This document shows positions 1 through 5,563 of a DNA stretch of 8,578 nt, piece by piece. The position numbers and the translations under genes are program-made. Under the pieces are notes generated by a model. That model had not been told where the DNA came from. It saw only the letters and a list, made by a program, of their open reading frames with translations, and made no database searches. The DNA lies in the NCBI GenBank assembly GCA_031260385.1, contig JAIRKB010000187.1, forward strand, positions 1 through 8,578, written 5' to 3'. The stretch comes from Propionibacteriaceae bacterium. GTDB lineage: Bacteria; Actinomycetota; Actinomycetes; Propionibacteriales; Propionibacteriaceae. Each line of letters starts with the position of its first letter. Within the stretch, counting starts at the first letter, position 1.

Positions 1-834
1 ATTGCCGAGCCCCCGAAGACCTGGGATGAGACGGTTGACGCCGCGCTGAAGATTTCCGCTCTGGGAGCGGACATTCAGGGCATCGGTTTCATCACCAACT
101 GGACGGCGGGGGCGATCCACCCCTTCCTGTCGCTCTTGGCCTCCAATGGCGGCACCTTCCTGAACGCTGATGGCCTAACCGCCGCCCTCGACTCGGCAGC
201 CGCCCTCGAGACCGCTGAGTTCTATCAGCGCCTCGTCAACGCCAAGCTAACCGATCCGACGATGGCACCCGCCAACGCCAACACCACTGGCCCCTACCTT
301 GACAACTTCGCTTCCGGCAAGACCGGCATGTTGATCATGGCCAACTGGTGGCAGTCCTCAATCACCGAGGCGATGGGCGAGAACGCTGATAACCTGCGGA
401 CGGCTCCGGTTCCGGTCGGGCCTTCGGGTAGCGGATCCTCGTCGATCTCCTACTCCTGGATGACAATGGTTAACGCGGCGGCCACCGATGCCAAGCAAGC
501 GGCGGCGTGGTCGTTCCTCGACTTCCTTAATGGTCCGTCCTCCGGCGCCAATGGCACCTCGGCCATGGGTGAGATCCTGTTGTCGATGGGGATCCTGCCG
601 ACCCGGATCTCCGATGTCGATGCTAATGCCGAAGCCCTGGCAACCCCGTTCCTGCAGACCTATGTTGACGCCATGGCAACCGCTACCCCCTTCCCAACGG
701 TGATCGGTGGGCAAGCGGCAGCCGACGCCTTGCAGGTCCAAGTTGAGGCTCTGCTGTCGGGACAGGTTAATGCGGCAACCGCGATGAGCAATGCTCAGCG
801 GGATGTCAACGCGGCCTTGACTGCGGCTGGGTAA
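1..834 (+). CDS. Extracellular sugar-binding protein of an ABC importer (family 1, MalE/UgpB-like), 5' end missing
   Basis: The frame is open from the first base, giving 277 residues up to the TAA stop. The true N-terminus, including any lipoprotein signal, lies upstream of the window. Family-1 solute-binding proteins capture a mono- or oligosaccharide outside the membrane and deliver it to a MalF/MalG-type permease pair. Features typical of the family are PPKTWDE close to the window start, FASGKTGMLIMANWW around residues 103-117 of the visible part, AWSFLDFLNGP near residue 170, and a helical C-terminus ending in alternating Ala/Leu. Two permease genes follow directly with a gap of only 9 bp, which strongly supports the role. 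The substrate cannot be read from the sequence; the adjacent ROK kinase and SIS protein suggest a sugar that is phosphorylated after import. The internal TTG at 136 is not the start, because the conserved family pattern continues upstream of it. Confidence 0.9.
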   Translation: MAEPPKTWDETVDAALKISALGADIQGIGFITNWTAGAIHPFLSLLASNGGTFLNADGLTAALDSAAALETAEFYQRLVNAKLTDPTMAPANANTTGPYLDNFASGKTGMLIMANWWQSSITEAMGENADNLRTAPVPVGPSGSGSSSISYSWMTMVNAAATDAKQAAAWSFLDFLNGPSSGANGTSAMGEILLSMGILPTRISDVDANAEALATPFLQTYVDAMATATPFPTVIGGQAAADALQVQVEALLSGQVNAATAMSNAQRDVNAALTAAG

Positions 835-843
835 TCCATAGTT

Positions 844-1836
844 ATGGTTCCAAAAACGGCGAGACCAACTGCCGGGGCAAACCCGTCCGGTCAGCTGGTC
901 TCGCCCGGGACTGTTCACGAAGCCGAGAGGGGGACGACCGGGCGAGCGGACAGCGGCAAGTTTCGGCAGTATCGCCGCCTGACCTCGGGGGCCTTTCTTA
1001 GCCCCGCCCTAGTGATCATCGGGATCTTTACAGTGATCCCGATCATCATGACCTTCATTATCTCTTTGCATCGCTGGTCGATGTTCACCCCGATCACCCG
1101 GATGACCTACGTTGGTTTCGCCAACTATGCCCGCGTCCTGTCAGACCCTAATCGCCTAAACGCGGGCGCCAACACCCTGGTCTACGTCGGGCTCTCGCTG
1201 CTGATCACCCTGCCCCTAGCGGTGGCGATTGCGATGTTGCTCTACTTCCCCCAGCTGCGCGGCAAGTCCCTGATCCGGACCCTACTCTTCGCCACCTACG
1301 TCATCCCGACGATCGCCATCGTCATCACCTTCGGCAATATCTATGCCCCGAAGTACGGGCCGCTGTCCACCATCATCACCGGGCTCGGCCTGCCCTCGCC
1401 GGGGTTCCTATCTGACCCCCGCCAGGCCCTCGTCTCGCTGGTGATCTTCAACGTCTGGCAGATGCTCGGTTATTACGTGATCCTGCTGGTCGCTGGTCTG
1501 ACCCAGATCCCCTCCGACCTCTTCGAAGCCGCTAGTCTCGACGGTGCCGGCCCGCTGCGCCGAACGATCCACATCGTCTTGCCACTGTTACGCCGCCCCC
1601 TCGCTTTCGTCGCCCTAATGACCGTCATCAACTCAATCCAAGTCTTCGACCCGATCTACCTGATGACCATGGGCGGCCCCGCCGGTTCGACGGTGACCTT
1701 GTCGTACGAAATCCAACGCCAAGCCTTCCAGTATGGTCTAGCCGGCGACGCCTCTGCCCTCGCCGTCCTGATGCTCGGCCTAGTCGTCTTCATCGGCGGC
1801 CTGCTCGCCATCTTCATGAGGAGGCGAGCCTCATGA
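844..1836 (+). CDS. ABC sugar transporter permease, MalF/UgpA-like
   Basis: This 330-residue inner-membrane permease forms one half of the channel of a carbohydrate importer. Hydrophobic segments lie at about residues 51-74, 111-134, 143-165, 195-219, 251-265 and 303-324. The cytoplasmic coupling loop that contacts the ABC ATPase is clear: FEAASLDGAG at 227-236 followed by I-x-L-P at 244-247, matching the EAA-G-LP signature of binding-protein-dependent permeases. The gene starts 9 bp after the binding-protein stop and its stop overlaps the next permease start by 4 bp (ATGA). ATG 844 is the only ATG/GTG/TTG in frame before the first membrane segment, although no strong Shine-Dalgarno precedes it. 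The first ~45 residues are polar and not family-typical, and a large inverted repeat at 858-905 lies within them. The ATPase partner is not in the window. Confidence 0.93.
   Translation: MVPKTARPTAGANPSGQLVSPGTVHEAERGTTGRADSGKFRQYRRLTSGAFLSPALVIIGIFTVIPIIMTFIISLHRWSMFTPITRMTYVGFANYARVLSDPNRLNAGANTLVYVGLSLLITLPLAVAIAMLLYFPQLRGKSLIRTLLFATYVIPTIAIVITFGNIYAPKYGPLSTIITGLGLPSPGFLSDPRQALVSLVIFNVWQMLGYYVILLVAGLTQIPSDLFEAASLDGAGPLRRTIHIVLPLLRRPLAFVALMTVINSIQVFDPIYLMTMGGPAGSTVTLSYEIQRQAFQYGLAGDASALAVLMLGLVVFIGGLLAIFMRRRAS
858..905 (+). repeat. Large stem-loop within the first codons of the MalF-like permease gene
   Basis: GGCGAGACCA at 858-867 is perfectly complementary to TGGTCTCGCC at 896-905. The enclosed 28 nt can pair further: CTG 869-871 with CAG 892-894, and CCGG 872-875 with CCGG 887-890, leaving small bulges at 868/895 and 891. 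In total about 17 base pairs form around a loop at roughly 876-886. The structure begins 14 nt after the start codon and lies just downstream of the binding-protein gene. In other systems (malE-malF of enteric bacteria) a palindrome at this junction protects the upstream message and keeps binding protein in excess of permease. Applying that role here is inference. Confidence 0.7.
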
Positions 1837-2771
1837 CCACCACCATTCATTTGCGGAACCAAAGGGGGGACCAGCGGGGGGACCAAAGGGGACGGTTCTC
1901 TTTGGGTGCCATTGGGGACAGACCTCCAGCTTCGAACCCACACCTGCGACGTCGGCTGGGGCGGGCTTTTGGCTATCTCGGGTTGACCGTGGTGGCGCTG
2001 ATTCCGCTGTTCCCCCTCTACTGGCTGACGATCTCGGCGCTGAAGACTCCCGGTGAGTTTTCGAAGATCCCGCCGACCTGGTTCCCCGACACCCCCACGC
2101 TCGGCCCCTTGCAGACCGCTCTCCATGATGTGCCCTTCGGGCGCTCCCTGCTCAACTCGCTGATCATCTCTGGCGGTTGTACGATCGCTGTCATCATCAC
2201 CAGCGTGCTAGCCGGTTATGTCTTCTCGAAACACCATTTCCGGGGCCGCGACCTCCTGTTCTGGCTGATCGTCTTGACGATGTTCCTACCGCCGATCGTC
2301 ACCCTCGTACCCTTATTTACCCTTGTCAAGACCATGGGGCTTGATGACTCCTATCTCGGGGTGATGTTGCCCTGGTTCGCCAATGCCTTCGGCATCTTCC
2401 TGATGCGCCAGTTCATCGCTGACGTGCCCGATGAACTGATCGACGCCGCGCGCATGGATGGGGCGAGCGAGTGGCGGATCGTTTGGCGCTTCGTCTTCCC
2501 GCTGCTACGCCCGGCCGTCGTCACCCTCGGGGTCTTCATGTTCGTTTACACCTGGAATAACTTCCTGTGGCCCCTGTCGATCCTGCGCTCCGACGCTCTC
2601 TATCCGGTGGTGCTCACCCTCAATCGTTTGATGAGTTACACCATGAGCTTCAGTTACCAAAATGTCGTACTCGCCGGGGCGCTCGTCGCCTCACTGCCAA
2701 CCCTAATTATCTTCTTTATCGCCCAACGGGCCTTCGTCGAAGGCATTGCCAACACGGGGATCAAAGGTTGA
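1833..2771 (+). CDS. ABC sugar transporter permease, MalG/UgpE-like
   Basis: This 312-residue permease is the second membrane half of the importer. Hydrophobic segments lie at about residues 48-69, 107-130, 141-165, 174-192, 226-246 and 276-299. The coupling-loop signature is ELIDAARMDGASEWRI at 201-216 followed by F-P-L-L at 222-225. The start is well supported: GAGGAGG at 1818-1824 lies 8 nt upstream of ATG 1833, which overlaps the preceding stop in an ATGA arrangement. The N-terminus is unusual. Residues about 9-35 (NQRGDQRGDQRG and onward to PPASN) are repetitive, polar and unlike the family, and they are encoded by a REP-like palindromic sequence at 1860-1928. From residue ~37 onward the sequence is normal, with a basic stretch before the first membrane segment, so the element sits in the cytoplasmic tail and probably leaves transport intact. 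Confidence 0.94.
   Translation: MTTTIHLRNQRGDQRGDQRGRFSLGAIGDRPPASNPHLRRRLGRAFGYLGLTVVALIPLFPLYWLTISALKTPGEFSKIPPTWFPDTPTLGPLQTALHDVPFGRSLLNSLIISGGCTIAVIITSVLAGYVFSKHHFRGRDLLFWLIVLTMFLPPIVTLVPLFTLVKTMGLDDSYLGVMLPWFANAFGIFLMRQFIADVPDELIDAARMDGASEWRIVWRFVFPLLRPAVVTLGVFMFVYTWNNFLWPLSILRSDALYPVVLTLNRLMSYTMSFSYQNVVLAGALVASLPTLIIFFIAQRAFVEGIANTGIKG
1860..1928 (+). repeat. REP-like palindromic element lying in frame inside the MalG-like permease gene
   Basis: Imperfect 12-bp units run in tandem: CAAAGGGGGGAC (1860-1871), CAGCGGGGGGAC (1872-1883) and a third divergent copy (1884-1895). A hairpin follows, with CCAAAGGGGA at 1883-1892 pairing with TTCTCTTTGG at 1896-1905 over a CGG loop (two G-T pairs). 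A second small hairpin pairs TGGGG 1913-1917 with CCTCCA 1923-1928, with one bulged T. The words GGGGACGGTTCTCTTTGG and GGGGACAGACCTCC resemble, from memory, dispersed repeats found in several bacterial genomes, sometimes near REP-associated tyrosine (Y1) transposases. I could not check this by search. The element has no stop codon in the permease frame and is translated as a Gly/Arg/Asp/Gln-rich tail. Confidence 0.65.
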
Positions 2772-2776
2772 CCACC

Positions 2777-2783
2777 GAAAGGA
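2777..2783 (+). promoter_or_regulatory. Ribosome binding site fixing the start of the SIS-domain gene
   Basis: GAAAGGA lies 5 nt upstream of ATG 2789. The open frame extends upstream to 2567 within the permease gene, but this site and the family-typical MYETYLEAV beginning show that 2789 is the true start. The nearby ATG at 2793 is out of frame. Confidence 0.75.
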
Positions 2784-2788
2784 CCAAT

Positions 2789-3541
2789 ATGTATGAAACC
2801 TACCTAGAGGCCGTACAAGCCCTACCCGGGCGAATCCAGAGCGCCAACCGGGACGTACTCCCGGTGGTAGCCGAGGTTTGCGCAACCTCGATTGCTGCCA
2901 ACCGCGCCGTCTTTGTCTTCGGTTCCGGTCACTCGATCCTGCCTTGTATGGATCTTTTCCCACGGTACGGTGGTTACACCGGGTACGTGCCGATGATGGA
3001 TCCTCGCCTGATGTGGACGACGGTGTCGGGCCCGGGTGGCGCTGAGGAGGTGCTCTGGCAAGAGCGCTCGGAGGGCTACGCGGCGACCTATGTGGTCAAT
3101 CACTACCCGATCAAGGCCGCTGACACCGTCGTGGTCTTGTCCCATGGCGGCCGCAATGCCGCGCCGGTGGAGGTCGCCTTGGCCGGTAAGGAGCGGGGCG
3201 CGACAGTGGTGGCCTTGACCAGCGGTGAGGGCGCCAAGACCTCGACCCCCCTACACTCTTCGGGCCAGCGTCTGGTGGATATCGCCGACTATGTTCTTGA
3301 TAACGGTGTTGATGCCGAGGACTCCCAGGTGGCGGTGCCCGGCGTGCCCTTCAAGGTCGGGGGACTGTCGACGATCGGCGCCATGGTCGTCCTTCACGCC
3401 CTCTCGGTCGAAGTGGCGGGCCTACTAGCGGCACGCGGGCTGGAAGTCCTGCCCTTCGTTTCGCCGAATGCGCCGGGGGTCCCCGAAGGCCACTCCGCTC
3501 ACGTTTACGATATCTACAAGGCGTTCGTTCGTGGACTCTAG
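2789..3541 (+). CDS. SIS-domain phosphosugar-binding protein, UPF0309 family (putative sugar-phosphate isomerase)
   Basis: SIS domains bind phosphorylated sugars in isomerases and in regulators. At 250 residues this protein has the usual length of the UPF0309 family. It begins with the typical amphipathic helix (MYETYLEAVQAL), followed by the first phosphosugar loop FGSGHS at 44-49. The second motif is at 117-145: LSHGGRNAAPVEVAL, then KERGATVVALTS. Related proteins commonly read SNSGRN here, so the second Ser-Asn position has become His-Gly. A conserved HSSGQRL follows at 156-162, then DNG at 171-173, and the C-terminus ends in PFVSPNAPG with a His-containing tail. It sits 17 bp after the permease gene and overlaps the kinase gene by 11 bp, so it most likely acts on the phosphorylated form of the imported sugar. 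No helix-turn-helix is present, so it is not an RpiR regulator. The exact reaction is not known from sequence. Confidence 0.88.
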   Translation: MYETYLEAVQALPGRIQSANRDVLPVVAEVCATSIAANRAVFVFGSGHSILPCMDLFPRYGGYTGYVPMMDPRLMWTTVSGPGGAEEVLWQERSEGYAATYVVNHYPIKAADTVVVLSHGGRNAAPVEVALAGKERGATVVALTSGEGAKTSTPLHSSGQRLVDIADYVLDNGVDAEDSQVAVPGVPFKVGGLSTIGAMVVLHALSVEVAGLLAARGLEVLPFVSPNAPGVPEGHSAHVYDIYKAFVRGL

Positions 3542-4391
3542 AGCCTGGGTCGCCGATGTCGGCGGTACGAGCGTCAAGGTGGCTGTTGTTGACCGCGCTG
3601 GGGTGATCCTCGCCCAAGAGCGCCTGCCGAGCGCCGACCTCGCTGAGCCGGAAGCCGCCTGGGAGGTGCTCGTTCGAACCTGGCGGCGCCTCGACCCCGG
3701 TGCCACTCCAGCCGGTGCCGCCCTCGCCCTCCCAGCCCAGGTCACCGACGCTGGCGAGATCACCTTCATCCCCAACCTGGCCGGTTGGACGGGTTCCAAC
3801 CCCAGGACCTGGCTCGAAAAAGCCTTGTCCGTGCCGGTCTACACCCGTTTCGACTCCCAAGCCGCCTTGCTCGGCGAGGCCTGGCTCGGCGAGGCCGTGC
3901 CGATGTCGTTCTATTTCCTAGCGATTGGTACGGGGATTGGTGGCGCCTACCAGATTGACGGCCACCCCGCCCGGGGCGCCCACAACCTCGCCGGCGTCCC
4001 CGCCTCCGTTAGAGTCCCATGTTCCACCGGGCACCATATCGAAGATATCGCCTCCGGACGCGCCGTCGCCCAGCGACTCGGCTTGCCTGATGGACGCGCT
4101 GCCGTTGCGGCAGCCCGGGCTGGTGATCGCGCCGCCCTGGGGGTGTTCGCCGACGCCGCCCAAGCCCTCCAGGAGGCGGTGTCGATCATCAGTGGTCTCC
4201 TTGATGTTCACGAGGTCCGCCTCGGTGGTGGTTTCGGCATCGCCGCCTTCGATCTGCTCTTCCCCGAGACGGTCTTGAACCGGGATGTACGGACATATCC
4301 CCCCATCCACGACGACCTCAAGATCCGCCCTGCCACCACCGGCGTCAGCGCTCAACTGCTCGGCCTAGCCGCCACCGTACTGCGTCCATAA
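3531..4391 (+). CDS. ROK-family sugar kinase with an atypical zinc site
   Basis: ROK proteins are cytoplasmic sugar kinases (glucose, N-acetylglucosamine, N-acetylmannosamine and others) or related repressors. No N-terminal helix-turn-helix is present, so this one is a kinase candidate. From GTG 3531 (286 residues) the phosphate-1 motif DVGGTSVK is at 9-16, as usual for the family. An AAGG at 3518-3521 lies 9 nt upstream, and the start overlaps the SIS stop by 11 bp. Further signs are PNLAGW at 81-86, the probable catalytic aspartate D108 in RFDSQAALLGE (family ENDANAAALGE), the second phosphate loop AIGTGIGG at 131-138, and LGGG with a C-terminal helix. The ROK signature region (about 148-176) is degenerate. 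The EIGH part reads HNLAGV, and the CxCGxxGCxE zinc cluster is reduced to C164-STGHHIED with a single cysteine. Activity and substrate are therefore uncertain. An open frame further upstream to 3468 is overlap with the SIS gene, not coding. Confidence 0.87.
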   Translation: MDSRAWVADVGGTSVKVAVVDRAGVILAQERLPSADLAEPEAAWEVLVRTWRRLDPGATPAGAALALPAQVTDAGEITFIPNLAGWTGSNPRTWLEKALSVPVYTRFDSQAALLGEAWLGEAVPMSFYFLAIGTGIGGAYQIDGHPARGAHNLAGVPASVRVPCSTGHHIEDIASGRAVAQRLGLPDGRAAVAAARAGDRAALGVFADAAQALQEAVSIISGLLDVHEVRLGGGFGIAAFDLLFPETVLNRDVRTYPPIHDDLKIRPATTGVSAQLLGLAATVLRP

Positions 4392-4431
4392 ACAAGACCG
4401 CAGTGATTTAGGTTTAATTCGGCGACTAGAG

Positions 4432-4446
4432 GGGTAGGATCTACCC
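4432..4446. promoter_or_regulatory. 15-bp near-palindrome upstream of the YtfQ-like gene, possible operator
   Basis: GGGTAG (4432-4437) and CTACCC (4441-4446) are perfect inverted 6-bp arms around GAT. The intergenic space from the kinase stop to the next start is 90 bp, the largest gap on the + strand in this part of the window. The hexamer TAGGAT (4435-4440) inside the palindrome could serve as a -10 box, with only a weak -35 match near 4413-4418. A repressor binding over the -10 region would fit, but no T-run follows to make it a terminator. This is inference from symmetry and position only. Confidence 0.4.
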
Positions 4447-4481
4447 ATTAGGTGCGATTGGAAACCTTGGGGGGGGTGCGC

Positions 4482-5436
4482 ATGAGGCAGAGGGTTCTGT
4501 TATTGGGGATAGCTCTGGTGATGGGCTGCGCCTTGGTTGCTTGCGGGGACGATGCTGGTGGCGGTGATCAAGTCGATCTCATCAAGGTTGGCTTCGCTCA
4601 ACTAGGGGACTCCTCGACCTGGCGGGTCGCCAACACCGCCTCCGTACAAGCGGCACTCAGTTTCGAGAATGGCTTCGTCCTGACCTATGGCGGTGTCGAG
4701 AACACCCAAGCCACCCAGATCCAGGCCTTGCGTAACTTCGTTAAACAGAAGGTCGACATCATTATTCTCGCCCCCCTGGTGGAGACCGGTTGGGATGAGG
4801 TCCTCCAAGAAGTCAAGGAGGCAGGCATACCGGTTCTGCTCGTTGAGGGGACGTTAACCACGGCGGTCACTGGTGCCTACGTCGCTTGGATCGGTGCCGA
4901 CTTCACCAATCAGGGCGAGATCGCCGGCGGGTGGGTTAAGGAATATTATCCCGGCGCCAAGATTTTCGAGTTACGCGGCTTGCCCGGCTCACCGGCTCAG
5001 GTGGAGCGAGATCGCGGTTTCGAAGCGATGGTTGGTGAAGAGACGATCCTTGGTACGGGGGTTGGCAACTTCATTGGTATCGAAGCCAAGACCGTCATCG
5101 AGAAGGCTTTGATCGACTATCCAGAACTGAACCTGATCTTCTCCCACAACGATGCCATGGCCCTCGGCGCGGCGAAGGCGATTGAGGAGGCCGGAAAGAT
5201 CCCCGGCCAAGACATCATCATCGTCACCGTCGATGGCTCCAAAGCCGGTCTCCAAGCTCTAGTCGACGGCAAATTCAACTTCATCGTCGAACACACCCCC
5301 CTCTTCGGCCCCCAAAATCGCCGACCTAATCCGCAAGATCCTCGCCGACGAACCCGTACCCCAATCCACCCAAGTCTTCTACCAAACCTTCGACCAAACC
5401 ACCACCCAAACCGAAGTCGACGCCCGAGGCTACTAG
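4482..5436 (+). pseudogene. YtfQ-like periplasmic sugar-binding lipoprotein, frameshifted near its 3' end
   Basis: Type-1 periplasmic binding proteins of this group feed pentose/hexose ABC importers; YtfQ of E. coli binds galactofuranose. From ATG 4482 the product has a lipoprotein signal (MRQR, hydrophobic core, lipobox LVAC with Cys21), then VGFAQLGDSSTWRVAN, QIQALRNFVKQKVDIIILAP and the GWDEVLQE-KEAGIPVLL block. FSHNDAMALGAAKAIEEAG and VDGSKAGLQALVDGKF follow, all in YtfQ order. After VEHTPLFGPQ the reading frame leaves the family pattern and becomes Arg/Pro-rich, ending at 5508-5510 inside a repeat array. Dropping one base from the CCCCCAAAA run at 5309-5317 restores IADLIRKILADEPVP and a terminus in GY, with a stop at 5434-5436. 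The restored length is 317 residues, close to YtfQ. The start at 4482 is preferred over GTG 4452 because it gives a normal signal peptide behind a G-rich ribosome site. No permease or ATPase gene of the YtfRT type follows. Confidence 0.85.
5309..5317 (+). other. Frameshift site, C5A4 homopolymer pair
   Basis: CCCCC at 5309-5313 is followed directly by AAAA at 5314-5317. The conserved reading frame upstream (GGC CCC CAA) and the conserved frame downstream (ATC GCC GAC) differ by one base, and removing one A gives the family-like junction GPQ-IADL. Both homopolymers are prone to replication slippage and to sequencing error, so this could be a true mutation, a phase-variable site or an assembly artefact. 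Confidence 0.8.
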
Positions 5437-5470
5437 ACGACGGATCGCCAAGAGCAGGCCAGCTTGAGGT

Positions 5471-5546
5471 GTTAGGTAGATCCAATCTAAGTAAGATCCA
5501 ATCTAAGTAAGATACAATCTAAGTAAGATACAATCTAAGTTAGGTA
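5471..5546. repeat. Array of four 16-bp tandem repeats upstream of the ATPase gene
   Basis: Units occupy 5475-5490, 5491-5506, 5507-5522 and 5523-5538. The last three read GTAAGATMCAATCTAA (M is C in unit 2, A in units 3 and 4), and the first has the variant start GGTAGA. The array is bounded on both sides by GTTAGGTA (5471-5478 and 5539-5546), the second copy starting a partial fifth unit. Each unit contains inverted arms AGAT-N3-ATCT. Units 3 and 4 also contain TACAAT (5513-5518, 5529-5534), one mismatch from a -10 consensus. The array is AT-rich in GC-rich surroundings and ends 17 bp before the ATPase ATG, so an operator or promoter role is plausible. There are no spacers, so it is not a CRISPR array. 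Confidence 0.9.
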
Positions 5547-5563
5547 CGAGAGTGAGGCTGGCT

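Noticed and set aside
358..918. Long open frame on the - strand opposite the binding-protein gene
   Set aside because: It has a low-complexity Arg/Gly-rich composition and family-level evidence supports the + strand. It is a shadow of GC-rich coding DNA, as are similar antisense frames at 1656-2126, 3351-3860 and 3918-4355.
2567..2788. Longer N-terminus for the SIS-domain protein
   Set aside because: This extension lies wholly within the permease gene in another frame. The ribosome site at 2777-2783 and the family-typical N-terminus support ATG 2789.
3468..3530. Longer N-terminus for the ROK kinase
   Set aside because: It overlaps the conserved end of the SIS gene and would move the phosphate-1 motif away from its usual place near residue 10.
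5309..5317. Programmed ribosomal frameshift as the main explanation
   Set aside because: No strong slippery heptamer or downstream stimulatory structure is evident, and binding proteins of this family are not known to need one. Mutation or a homopolymer read error is simpler.
5471..5546. Possible CRISPR array
   Set aside because: The 16-bp units follow each other without spacers and are too short, and no cas gene is present.
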